From contig JAKAEC010000015.1 in NCBI GenBank assembly GCA_021818425.1, forward strand, positions 1 to 36,899: DNA of 36,899 nucleotides, in the 5' to 3' direction. This DNA is from Pseudomonadota bacterium. GTDB lineage: Bacteria > Pseudomonadota > Alphaproteobacteria > Acetobacterales > Acetobacteraceae. Every line of letters starts with the position of its first letter. Within the stretch, counting starts at the first letter, position 1. Shown here in pieces: positions 1 to 9,000 of the stretch. The position numbers and the translations under genes were made by a program. Under the pieces are notes generated by a model. The model ran no database searches and had not been told where the DNA came from. It saw only the letters and a list, made by a program, of their open reading frames with translations.

Positions 1-918
1 CTGATTGTGCTGGCCGTGCTGGCGCTTGGGGGTGGTGTTCTGCTGCTTTACTTGCATTATGGACGCAGCCACGCCCCGCCGGCGCCGGTGGTGCATACCG
101 TCCCAGCGCCACTGCCCCCACCCGCCGCCAATGCCACCATCCTGCCGAGCTTCGACATCGTGCGAGTGGATCCGCAGGGCAACGCGGTACTGGCCGGTCG
201 CGCTGTGCCGGGTGCTAAGGTAATGGTGAAGGATGGCACCGTGGTAATCGGCACCACCATGGCGGATGCGCAGGGTGCGTTCGTGCTGATTCCCGCCAGC
301 CCGCTACCACCCGGTTCGCATGAACTCACACTCTCCGAAACGTTGCGCGGTGGTCAGGTGCTGAATGGCACGCAGAGCGCTTCCATCTCCTTGTCTGGTA
401 ATGGCCAGCCCGCCCTTGCCGTGGTTTCCGGGCAGAATGGCAGTAACGTTGTCACCGGTCAGGGTCCGCAGCCGGGGCAGCTTGGCATGGGCGCCGTGGA
501 TTACGACGCGCAGGGCCACGCCCTGTTCAGCGGCACTGCGCCGGCGGGTGCCAACGTCACCGTGATGCTGGATAGGAAGACGCTGGGCACAGCCAAGGCC
601 GATGGCTCGGGCCGTTGGCATTTGCAGGCGCCGGTTCCGGCCGCACCGGGGATGATAACGCTGAACGCTACCGCGCCAGATGGTAGCGCTCTTACTCCCA
701 TCATCGTGCCGTTCGCGCCGGAAGAACTGTCCAAGGCCCTGAAGGACGGCCACGTCATCATCGCTCCGGGCGACAATCTCTGGATGATTGCCCGTCGCGT
801 TTATGGCAAGGGTACCTTGTATACGCTGATCTATTCCGCCAATGCGGGGCAGATCCATAATCCGAACCTGATCTTCCCCGGTCAGGCTTTCACCCTACCG
901 AAGAAACAGGCGAACTGA
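1..918 (+). CDS. LysM-domain envelope protein (5' end outside window)
   Basis: The frame is already open at base 1, so the true start probably lies upstream; a GTG at 7 is the first possible start inside the window. The visible protein begins with a hydrophobic segment (about residues 1-17) that would anchor or export it. A Pro/Ala-rich linker follows, then two Ig-like or bacterial-adhesin-like stretches rich in Gly, Val and Thr (about 45-110 and 155-235). The last 55 residues form a LysM module, recognisable by APGDNLWMIARRVYG and the later NPNLIFPGQAFTLP. LysM binds N-acetylglucosamine in peptidoglycan, so the protein probably sits in the periplasm against the wall. The architecture resembles other proteobacterial TM-linker-LysM proteins of unknown role. 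The next gene, psd, starts 17 bases downstream and may be co-transcribed. Confidence 0.8.
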   Translation: MIVLAVLALGGGVLLLYLHYGRSHAPPAPVVHTVPAPLPPPAANATILPSFDIVRVDPQGNAVLAGRAVPGAKVMVKDGTVVIGTTMADAQGAFVLIPASPLPPGSHELTLSETLRGGQVLNGTQSASISLSGNGQPALAVVSGQNGSNVVTGQGPQPGQLGMGAVDYDAQGHALFSGTAPAGANVTVMLDRKTLGTAKADGSGRWHLQAPVPAAPGMITLNATAPDGSALTPIIVPFAPEELSKALKDGHVIIAPGDNLWMIARRVYGKGTLYTLIYSANAGQIHNPNLIFPGQAFTLPKKQAN

Positions 919-935
919 ACAAGGCGAGACGCTGC

Positions 936-1625
936 ATGAATATAGCTGAAACTGTAAAATCGGTGATGAGCCCACCGCACAAGGCCGGGTACCCTTTCAT
1001 CATCGGTGGCATCGTGGTAGCGGCGCTCGGGCTGTTGATCGGGTACCCGCTGACTTGGCTGGGGCTGATCTTCGCTTTGTTTTGTCTGTATTTTTTCCGC
1101 GACCCGGAGCGCGTCCCGCCGCCGCGTACGGATGTGTTCTTGGCTCCGGCTGATGGACTCGTGGTAAGCATCGAGCAGGCGACTCCGCCACCCGAGCTGG
1201 GGCTGGCGCCAGAGCCGCGCACCCGTGTGGCAATCTTTCTTTCTGTGCTGGATGTGCATGTGAACCGTGTCCCTATTTCCGGTACGGTACAGAAAATCGC
1301 CTACCATCCGGGCTTGTTTCTCTCCGCTGCCGAGGACAAGGCAAGCGATGACAACGAGCGCAACACTATGTTGCTGCGTACCGCCTCCGGGCAGGACGTG
1401 GTAGTGGTGCAGATTGCCGGGCTGATTGCGCGGCGGATATTGTGCGAGGTGACGGAAGGCCAAGAGCTGCTGGCCGGGCAACGCTTCGGTATTATCCGCT
1501 TCGGCTCGCGTACTGATCTTTACCTGCCTGAGGGCTGCACCCCGCTGGTGGCGGTGGGCCAGCGTATGATCGGCGGTGAGACGGTGATTGCGGAACTGTC
1601 GCTGAAAGCTGCGTCGTTTCCATGA
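936..1625 (+). CDS. psd: phosphatidylserine decarboxylase proenzyme
   Basis: This enzyme converts phosphatidylserine to phosphatidylethanolamine at the inner membrane. The 229-residue protein matches the short alphaproteobacterial form. Two hydrophobic segments lie near the N-terminus (about residues 24-53), followed by YFFRDPERVPP, typical of the family. The self-cleavage site is the RFGSR motif at residues 188-192; Ser191 would become the pyruvoyl group at the new alpha-chain N-terminus. The DVHVNRVPISG stretch is another family hallmark. Its stop overlaps the start of pssA (ATGA at 1622-1625), so the enzymes for the two consecutive steps are translationally coupled. A weak purine-rich site (GGCGAG) precedes the ATG. 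Confidence 0.95.
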   Translation: MNIAETVKSVMSPPHKAGYPFIIGGIVVAALGLLIGYPLTWLGLIFALFCLYFFRDPERVPPPRTDVFLAPADGLVVSIEQATPPPELGLAPEPRTRVAIFLSVLDVHVNRVPISGTVQKIAYHPGLFLSAAEDKASDDNERNTMLLRTASGQDVVVVQIAGLIARRILCEVTEGQELLAGQRFGIIRFGSRTDLYLPEGCTPLVAVGQRMIGGETVIAELSLKAASFP

Positions 1626-2455
1626 GGCCGCAGCGCCGCCTGCCCCGGCGGCAGCGTTTTTCGGGGCTCAGCTTCAACCGGATGTTGCCCAATCTGATGA
1701 CGCTGCTGGGGCTGTGCATCGGGTTGTCCTCTATCCGGCTCGGGCTTGACGGGCGTTTTGGAGCGGCAGTGCTGGCAATTTCCGTCTCGGGCGTAATTGA
1801 CGGGCTGGACGGTCGGTTGGCCCGCCTACTGAAGGCGACCTCGCGCTTTGGTGCCGAGTTTGATAGCCTTGCGGATTTCCTGTGCTTTGGTGTTGCGCCG
1901 GCGTTGCTGCTTTACATGTGGTCCCTGCAACCCTGGGGGGCGATCGGGTTTCTGCCGCCGCTGATGTTCGCATCTGCCATGGCACTGCGCCTAGCCCGTT
2001 TCAACGCGACGCTGGATTCAGCACCAAAAGCCGCCTTCGCCTACAATTTCTTCACTGGCGTGCCAGCGCCTGCCGGGGCGGGGTTGGCGCTGTTCCCGTT
2101 GTTTGTGGGCCTGGAAGCTAGCCAGCAGAACATTTTGTGGGTGCAAGACTTGGTAAGCTATCCGCTTTTCACCGGCACCTTCCTGGTGGTCACGGCACTG
2201 CTCTGCGTTTCGACCCTACCGGTCTGGAGCTTCAAGAACTTCAAAATCCCTACAGGCGGAATTTTGCCCTTGCTGTTGGGCGTGGTGGTGTTCGCAGCAC
2301 TTATTTTTGCGGACCCGTATCTTGCCGGTGCGCTGGCGGGGCTGGCCTATATCGTCATGCTGCCTTTCTCGCTGCGCAGCTACCGCAAGCTGGCGCGCGA
2401 AGCAGGCGCGCGGCGTGTGGTTGTGGAGGATGAGGACCGGCAACCTGAAAGTTAA
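1622..2455 (+). CDS. pssA: CDP-diacylglycerol--serine O-phosphatidyltransferase
   Basis: This enzyme makes phosphatidylserine from CDP-diacylglycerol and serine, the step before Psd. The CDP-alcohol phosphotransferase signature D-G-x2-A-R-x8-G-x3-D-x3-D is complete: D63, G64, A67, R68, G77, D81 and D85. An extra Asp-Gly pair precedes it at 60-61. Several hydrophobic membrane segments follow, and the protein ends in a charged cytoplasmic tail. Its 277 residues fit the class II (membrane-embedded) PssA of alphaproteobacteria. The ATG lies inside the psd stop (ATGA), which supports the chosen start and a psd-pssA operon. Confidence 0.94.
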   Translation: MRPQRRLPRRQRFSGLSFNRMLPNLMTLLGLCIGLSSIRLGLDGRFGAAVLAISVSGVIDGLDGRLARLLKATSRFGAEFDSLADFLCFGVAPALLLYMWSLQPWGAIGFLPPLMFASAMALRLARFNATLDSAPKAAFAYNFFTGVPAPAGAGLALFPLFVGLEASQQNILWVQDLVSYPLFTGTFLVVTALLCVSTLPVWSFKNFKIPTGGILPLLLGVVVFAALIFADPYLAGALAGLAYIVMLPFSLRSYRKLAREAGARRVVVEDEDRQPES

Positions 2456-2566
2456 CTATTTGTTGATGTGGACGGCCTCGGATTTTATTTCTTGTCGGCT
2501 TGCCTCAGCGTCCGTGGCGCCCGGGATGGTACCGAAATTCCGTCCGCCGCGCCACGCGGCTTGAGC

Positions 2567-2806
2567 TTAGCCTTCTACGTCGGCCTCGGGGCGGTCGATA
2601 CCCATAGCTTTTTCGGTATGCCATATGCCATCGGCAGTTTGATATTGGATTAGTCCTGTCTCGCCCGGCACGCGCTGCTCATGCGCAGCGCGACGTGCGG
2701 CCCGTAGTGCAGCGTCATGAGTAGGAAAGGTCTCGGAGAAGCTGCCGTTTAGCGTGTAGGCGAACCCGCCGTCATGCGGAACGATCTTGTAATGCGCAGT
2801 GCTCAT
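2567..2806 (-). CDS. DUF2188-type small protein
   Basis: A 79-residue soluble protein. The start at 2806 is preferred over an in-frame ATG at 2821, because AAGGAGG lies five bases before the inner ATG while the outer ATG overlaps that ribosome site. The sequence begins MSTAHYKIVPHDGGFAYTLN, typical of DUF2188 proteins (Y-x-V-x-P-H-D-G-G-W). A helical Ala/Arg-rich segment (HDAALRAARRAAHEQR) follows, then a Trp-containing end (GIWHTEKA). The function of the family is unknown. The gene is convergent with pssA and has no obvious partner. The family assignment is from memory of the consensus and was not searched. Confidence 0.75.
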   Translation of the reverse strand: MSTAHYKIVPHDGGFAYTLNGSFSETFPTHDAALRAARRAAHEQRVPGETGLIQYQTADGIWHTEKAMGIDRPEADVEG

Positions 2807-2910
2807 CTCGCCCTCCTTCATAATTACCTTATTATATGATCATCAGCGCAGCCTTGCCACGGTCAGTCTATCTGCATAGGCGCAGTTACGAAATAAACCC
2901 GCATGCCCGT

Positions 2911-2932
2911 CCCTCGGTCTCGAAACCGAGGG
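2911..2932. repeat. near-perfect 22-bp palindrome
   Basis: Arms CCCTCGGT (2911-2918) and ACCGAGGG (2925-2932) are exact inverse complements, and the central TCGA (2920-2923) is itself palindromic, with one mismatched pair between. It lies in the intergenic stretch upstream of the DUF2188 gene and just beyond a decayed coding relic. It could be an operator, a weak bidirectional terminator stem without a T tract, or a leftover of an element end. Confidence 0.5.
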
Positions 2933-2989
2933 ATTCACGGTGCCGGATGGAGGGCTGATTATCTGGAAACCCTCTAGGGTCGCCCTTGA

Positions 2990-3350
2990 TCAGACCCACC
3001 AATCGTCTGCGACGTCCAGCTTGGCTGTCAGCAGGTTTCCGTCCGGGTCCTGCTTCACTAGGCATTGCTCACCAGCAGCGCGACAACACAGGCAATGTGA
3101 AGTCGTCGTTCTGGCCCGGCTTCAGCACGGTAAAGCCGACCAGTGCATCCCTCACCAATGCGGGCATGACTTGAATGTCCGCTGCCTGGTCAACGAGATA
3201 TTTGTGACTTTCCTTCCTTTGGAAGGACGGGGTGAGTACACTTTAGCGTACATCGGACGGGTTCATCAGAGCAACAATAGCGGACAGGCCATCCAGGTTC
3301 GCGGCGGGCAGCCTACGGGCTGGTGCGGTGGCTACGAAAACTCACGCCGT
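2990..3350 (-). pseudogene. decayed coding relic of unknown family
   Basis: Reading the minus strand gives protein-like sequence in one frame, interrupted by stops. From about 3350 it reads through LPAANLDGLSAIVALMNPSD to a TAA at 3243-3245. It continues in the same frame with LVDQAADIQVMPALVRDALV and FTVLKPGQNDDF to a TGA at 3069-3071. In another frame it then reads LVKQDPDGNLLTAKLDVADD and ends at a TGA at 2990-2992. The balanced composition and the in-frame continuation past a stop suggest the 3' part of a once functional gene. I do not recognise the family. Confidence 0.4.
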
Positions 3351-3773
3351 CTATGCAGCAGTAAGCTATCCGCGCAGCAGCAACACGGTAGGGCGGCGGC
3401 GGGTGGGCACCCACCCGATCATCACCACGGTACAGCCGAGGCCACGGGTGCAACAAGGTCAAGACGGGTATGAAAGGCGCTCGTCTCTCTGAAGAATTTG
3501 TAATCAGGTCTCCTAAAACAACCCCTGCCGGAAGGATCATATGGGACGCTGGAAGGTCAGGTCAGAATTTTCCTGCTCACCCTATCCGTCCCGGCGTGAC
3601 GTCACACTTTGTCGATAATAGCGGCAAGGTCGTTGCGAAGCCGGGTTAGGTAGGTCTTCATAACGGCTTGGCGCGAACGAGGAAAATTCGGTTTGCCAAG
3701 ATCATATTTGCGCATTGCTCTTGTGTTGCGGTCGGATAGACCTTTTTTGAGGGTAGCGCATGAAGGAGGGGCG
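3351..3773. other. intergenic stretch without a convincing gene
   Basis: No open frame here has convincing coding character. A 16-base palindrome (GGGTGGG-CA-CCCACCC) lies at 3401-3416. The palindrome TGACGTCA lies near 3596-3603. The short minus-strand frame at 3602-3793 ends with a plausible helical sequence but overlaps the start region of the dehydrogenase gene, and I cannot assign it. The 3' part must carry the promoter of the gene starting at 3774. Confidence 0.4.
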
Positions 3774-4466
3774 ATGAGCATAAAGCGGGACAAGAAGCAT
3801 ATCCTCGTGGTGGGTGCATCGCGCGGGCTGGGGTTGGGTTTGACCAGGGAGTTTCTGCGTCGCGGCTGCCACGTTACTGCTACCGTGCGCGCGGCTATCG
3901 CTGGCGCAGGGCTTGAGGATTATTACGAGCAGCTAACGCTGGATACGCTAGATATCAACAGCCTTGCTCAGACAGATGCGTTTTTGGCACGGGTAAAGAG
4001 CGAAGTTTTTGATCTCGTGGTGCTGAATGCCGGCATCTACGGCCCACGTGACAAAGCCCTGGGCGAGACCACAGTGGACGAGATTTCCCATGTGATCATG
4101 ACCAACGCCGTTAGTCTTGTGCGGCTGGCCGAGCGGTTGGCGCCGCGCCTGCGGCCGGAAACGGGAGTGCTTGCTTTCATGTCCTCGGCTTTAGGCAGCT
4201 TGGAGTTGAACGCCAACGACGCAAGCGAACTCTACTGCGCCAGTAAGGCGATGCTGAACCGTCTAACCCGTTCCTTTGCCGCCGCGCATGAATATCTAAC
4301 CATCGTGAATTTGCATCCCGGCTGGGTGCGCACGGATCTGGGCGGTCCCGAAGCGCCGTTGGATGTGGAAACCAGCGCACGCGGCATGGCCGACGTGCTG
4401 GAGGCACGCGCTGGCGCAGGCGGGCACGAGTTTCTCGATTACCGAGGCAAGATTGTTCCCTGGTAG
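3774..4466 (+). CDS. short-chain dehydrogenase/reductase (C-factor/CsgA-like)
   Basis: A 230-residue Rossmann-fold oxidoreductase of the classical SDR type. The nucleotide-binding glycine motif GASRGLGLG is at residues 14-22 and NAG at 85-87. The helix asparagine is N111. The catalytic Ser lies in SSALGS (about 137-142), and the YCASK motif gives Tyr154 and Lys158. A Thr/Arg-type first strand followed by TATVRA suggests NADP preference, which is an inference. The ATG at 3774 is chosen over one at 3693 because GAAGGAGG sits just before it and the Rossmann motif is then at the usual distance from the N-terminus. The substrate cannot be told. It resembles the short SDRs annotated as C-factor or YciK-like proteins. 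Confidence 0.85.
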   Translation: MSIKRDKKHILVVGASRGLGLGLTREFLRRGCHVTATVRAAIAGAGLEDYYEQLTLDTLDINSLAQTDAFLARVKSEVFDLVVLNAGIYGPRDKALGETTVDEISHVIMTNAVSLVRLAERLAPRLRPETGVLAFMSSALGSLELNANDASELYCASKAMLNRLTRSFAAAHEYLTIVNLHPGWVRTDLGGPEAPLDVETSARGMADVLEARAGAGGHEFLDYRGKIVPW

Positions 4467-4510
4467 GCTGGCCGGTTGGTTTCCGCGCGAAACCTTGCTA
4501 GAGCGCCGCG

Positions 4511-6079
4511 ATGGACCAGCCCCTTCCCAAAAGTGAAACTGCGATAGGCATCTCGCCTCGTCGCACCTTCGCGATCATTTCCCACCCAGATGCCGGTAAG
4601 ACGACGCTGACAGAAAAGCTGCTGCTGTTCGGCGGCGCAATCCGTGAGGCGGGCATGGTGAAGGCACGGCAAGACAGGCGCAACACGCGCTCGGACTGGA
4701 TGAAGATCGAGCGCCAGCGTGGCATTTCGGTGACCTCGTCGGTGATGACCTTCGAGTTCGGTGGTGCGGTTTTCAACCTGCTGGATACACCCGGCCACGA
4801 GGATTTCTCGGAGGACACCTACCGCACGCTCACTGCTGTTGATAGCGCCGTCATGGTGATCGACGCTGCCAAGGGTATCGAGCTGCAAACTAAGAAGTTG
4901 TTCGAAGTTTGCCGTTTGCGCAATATCCCCATCACAACCTTCATCAACAAGATCGACCGTGAGAGCCAGAATCCCTTCGCGCTCCTGGACGAGATTGCCG
5001 ATACGTTGGCGCTCGATATCTGCCCGATGATTTGGCCCATCGGCTCGGGCGGCCTGTTCCGCGGTTGCTACAATCTGCAAAACGACCAACTGGTTTCTGC
5101 GAAGAAGCCGGGCGAGGAGGCGGCTGAGCAGAGTTTCGCAATCCCTGCCGAACAGCAAGCACAGTTGGATGAAGATGTTGAACTGATCCGCGCCGCCTAT
5201 CCCGCTTTCGATGCGCAATCCTTCGAGGAGGGGCACCTGACGCCAGTTTATTTTGGTTCGGCGCTGAAGGACTACTCCATACGCGAGTTGCTGGAAGGAC
5301 TGGTTGCCAACGCACCCCCTCCACAGCCGCGCGCTACCGATATGCGGAAGGTCTTACCTGACGAAAAGCCGGTCACCGGCTTCGTGTTCAAGGTGCAGGC
5401 TAATATGGACCCGCAGCACCGCGATCGGATTGCGTTCACCCGCATCTGCTCAGGGCGCTTCACCCGCGGCATGAAACTGACGCATTCGCGCACTGCAAAG
5501 TCCATGGCCATTCAGGCGCCGATCTTCTTCTTCGCGCAGGATCGTTCTTTGGCGGAGGAGGCTTATCCGGGCGACATCATCGGCATTCCCAATCATGGCA
5601 CGCTGCGGGTGGGCGATACACTGACCGAGGGTGAAAAGCTGCGTTTCACTGGCATTCCGGATTTTGCACCTGAAATATTGCGCCGCGTCCGCCTTGCGGA
5701 TCCGATGAAGGCCAAGCAGATGCGCAAGGCGCTGGAGGATTTGGCGGAGGAGGGTATTACCCAGGTGTTTCGCCCGATGGCCGGTGCCGATTGGATCGTC
5801 GGTGTGATAGGCATGCTGCAGCTCGATGTTCTCTCCAGCCGGATCGAGCAGGAATATAATGTGCCGATTGGCTTCGATCCGGCCCCGTTCGATACCGCTC
5901 GCTGGGTTTTTTCTGAGGATAGCACGCGCTTAAAATTATTCATCGAGGTAAATAAGAGTGCCATGAGCGAGGACCGCGACGGCGCACCGGTCTATCTCGT
6001 CCGCAACTCCTGGGAGTTGAACCGGATGCAGGAAAACTTCCCCGAACTTACCTTTTCGGCCACGCGTGAACGTCAGTAA
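4511..6079 (+). CDS. prfC: peptide chain release factor 3
   Basis: RF3 is a translational GTPase that removes RF1 or RF2 from the ribosome after peptide release. The 522-residue length is normal. GTPase motifs are in order: SHPDAGKT (24-31, P-loop), RGISVTSSVM (switch I), LDTPGHEDFSEDTYR (switch II) and NKID (G4). The second domain contains the GFVFKVQANMDPQHRDRIAF signature of RF3. The C-terminus (NSWELNRMQENFPELTF) is also characteristic. The gene starts 44 bases after the SDR gene and its last 7 bases overlap the 3' end of the convergent tamB. Confidence 0.96.
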   Translation: MDQPLPKSETAIGISPRRTFAIISHPDAGKTTLTEKLLLFGGAIREAGMVKARQDRRNTRSDWMKIERQRGISVTSSVMTFEFGGAVFNLLDTPGHEDFSEDTYRTLTAVDSAVMVIDAAKGIELQTKKLFEVCRLRNIPITTFINKIDRESQNPFALLDEIADTLALDICPMIWPIGSGGLFRGCYNLQNDQLVSAKKPGEEAAEQSFAIPAEQQAQLDEDVELIRAAYPAFDAQSFEEGHLTPVYFGSALKDYSIRELLEGLVANAPPPQPRATDMRKVLPDEKPVTGFVFKVQANMDPQHRDRIAFTRICSGRFTRGMKLTHSRTAKSMAIQAPIFFFAQDRSLAEEAYPGDIIGIPNHGTLRVGDTLTEGEKLRFTGIPDFAPEILRRVRLADPMKAKQMRKALEDLAEEGITQVFRPMAGADWIVGVIGMLQLDVLSSRIEQEYNVPIGFDPAPFDTARWVFSEDSTRLKLFIEVNKSAMSEDRDGAPVYLVRNSWELNRMQENFPELTFSATRERQ

Positions 6080-9000
6080 TTAAACTGATAGCTTAGCCCC
6101 ACGCTGCTGCTTTGGCCGGTGCTGTCGGTGCCGGTGGAGGTTTGCAGCTTCAGACCCTTGTAGAGGTTGATCTCGACATTGGCTGAGGTACCCTGGCCGC
6201 TGGCAGCTTGGCTAGCGCCTACATACACGCCTGGCGCCAAATAGCGCCCCGCTTGCACCGAGGGCGAGCCGCTGGTCGAGCTGCCGAGCGAAAGCTGGTC
6301 CAGCCCAAGCGCGTTGCGGACGGAATCGAGCGGATTTATGCCGCCGCCAATGCCAGAAATCTGCGCAAGCGCCGCTGCTAGTGAGGCCGCTTGGAACGGC
6401 GATAGGCCGGTGGTGCTCTGCGCGAACAGCAACTGAGAGAGGACTTCGTCCGATGGCAGTGGGGGGGAGCTGCTCAGGTTGATCTGCGGCTTCGCCGCGG
6501 TGCCACCCACAGCCAGCGTGGCGGTGCCGTTATCGCTGGTGGTCGTGGTGGCCTCCAGGTCAAGTGCCGGATTGAGGCCGCCACCATTGAAATCGATGTT
6601 GCCGGAGGTGAATTTCAGCGTTCTGCCTGCCAGCGAGAAACTGCCACGGATCAGGTTGAATGTCCCGGTGGGCTGGGGATTTTTGGTGGTGCCGTTAACG
6701 CCGATATGCCCGCCCAGTTCGGCAAACAGCCCATCGCCGCGGATAAAGATCTGGTTTCGTGCATTTACCTGTAGCGCTAGCCTCAACGGCGGCATGGGCG
6801 GCGCCGCGCTCTGGCGCGGAGTGGTCAGTTTGCCGGCGTCATGAATTCGCAGATCGGCGACTGAAGGCGGCAGGGATCTCGGAATATTGATGTTAGCTTT
6901 CAGAATGTCGATCTGACCGCCCAAGGTCACCTGTTTTTTGAGGTCGCCTTGGATACGAAGCGCCGCATTCAGCGTTTCGGTCACGAGGTCGGAGGCGATG
7001 GGCGTGGCATCTTGGGCGTTCAGCGCAATGTTCACCGGAAACGCGGGGTCGCCGAGATTCGCGGTGCCTTTGCCGGAGATCGTGCCTTTGCCAGCGCTGG
7101 CGCTAAAGCTTTGCAGCGTAATCAGTTTGGCATTGGCCGCAATATTGGCGCTGATCGCCGTCATGTTCAGCCCGGATGCGATGTTCTGTAGGGCGCCGCC
7201 CGACAGTCGCAGCGCGCCGTTGGCAAGCGGGGTGCGGGGCGTACCCGTTACATGCAATTTTGTGGTGATAATACCGCGCACGAGATTACCATCCGCCATC
7301 AGCAGCGGGTCCAGTAGCTTCAAGTCAAATTTCCCGGCCACGTTAAGGTTCATCGGCTCGGTCATATTCACCGGCGTGGTGCCGCTTACGGTGAAATGTA
7401 CATCGTGTCCGGCATTCAGCGCCGCGTTTAGTCCCACGGTCCGACCATTCAACCTAGCTTTGGCTGCGATGGTGGCGGACGGCAGGGCAGCTGCCGGGCC
7501 GGTTGTGCTTCGCAGGCCGGTTCCGTTCAGTACTACTTGCCCAGTAGGGGCTTGCGGCGTGCCGGCGAGTTGCAGGCTGGCCACGAGCATTCCAGTGGCC
7601 GTTGCATGCATTTTTTTGGCGAGAAGCGGATTCAGCACGGCTAGATTCAACTGCGCGTCGGCATTCATGCGCACCGGCCCAGTCATCGCGAACGGCACTG
7701 CGCCGTGCGCTCTAATGCGAGCGTCTGGCCCGGCGCTGGCGGTCAGGTTTACATCGACGCTGGTGCCCTTAAGCACTGCGGTACCTGAAACCGAGGCGGC
7801 CGGAAGCCCGGCGGTGGGTATGTAGCGCAACCCCGTGCCGTCTAGCGTGATCCTCCCGGCGGGAGTTTTCGGCGTACCGGTGATATAGGCGTCAAGGTTG
7901 ACGATTCCCGTCGCGTGCAGCTTGGATGAGATCTTCTTCAGCATCGAAAGGTCAAGATTGCGGACGGACGCTTTGGCGTTAATATCCGGCGAGAGCGTGC
8001 CATCCAGCGTCAGGTTGGCCCGGCCGAGGGCTATGTTGACGTGATGCACCGCGATGCTGGGTTTGGTCGATATATCAGCCGGCGCTTTTAGTCGTAAGGT
8101 TAGTCCATGCCAATCCGCGTTCAGGTCGGTGAGATGCGCGCTTTGTGCTGGCGCATCAAGAACGCCTGTGAGGTTGAGTTTTGCAGGGTAAGCATCAAGG
8201 CGCGCAACGGTGGCGTCGGCATGTACAGTGAGTGCTGCGAGCTGACCTTCGGCGTTTATTTCGCCATTCACCGCTCCAAAGGCCGGCACGGCCAGGGCAT
8301 TCTGCAACGTCACGCCCAGCTTCAATGATTGGTCCTGCTGATAGGCGAAATCCGCTCGGACGGCGCCGCTCATATGGCCGCCGGTGAAGATATTGAAGTT
8401 AGACAGGTTACCGAGTGTGACATGGGCAGTGCCCGTGGGTAGCCGGGTCCCGGCGGCGAGGTTCAGATCGGCCCGCGCGGCGACGGATTTCCAGCTCGCG
8501 TGAGTAACTTTTACGCTGGCGGCGCCATCGGCATCGCGGGCGAAGCGGGCGTGAAGCGTAAGCGGCGAACCCGCTAGCATGCCGGTGCCGGTGAGGGTAC
8601 CGTACGCGGCCTTGGGCAGGTGTGTGGCGTGCAGCGCGATGTTGAAAGTGCCCGAGGATGTGTGCGGCACGTTCGCTTGGCCTGAAATGTCCGCATCCAC
8701 ATTGAAATTCCGCAGGTTTCCGGTGGCTCGGCCGTGTGCCTGTATGTCGCCGCTCAACTGGGGAGACAGGGTGGCTATGCTGTCGAGCTTCGCCTCGGCA
8801 GTTAAGTTCAGCTTAGTCGCGCCAATGGTGCCACGGGTGCGCAAGCTAAATTGAGGGGCGGCCAGCGCCAAATGGCTGATGGTGATGCTGTTGCTCTGCA
8901 GGCTGGCCAGCAGCGAGAGGTTGGTACGACCGGCCAGCAGCTTGTTCAGTCCGGCTGGAGCTTGGTTGAGCAGCATATGACCGTGTAGCGAGAGCGTGGC

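Noticed and set aside
2940-3473. 177-codon plus-strand frame
   Set aside because: Low-complexity, His/Gln/Ala-rich reading without domain features; the opposite strand carries a more protein-like trace.
3602-3793. 63-codon minus-strand frame ending in a helical sequence
   Set aside because: Overlaps the dehydrogenase start and ribosome site, has no ribosome site of its own, and no family could be named.
4439-5236. 265-codon frame antisense to prfC
   Set aside because: Covers the strongly conserved GTPase domain of prfC on the other strand and has no motifs of its own.
6938-7825. 295-codon frame antisense to tamB
   Set aside because: Long antisense frames are common in GC-rich genes; the Ser/Pro/Ala-rich reading has no family motifs and tamB is certain.
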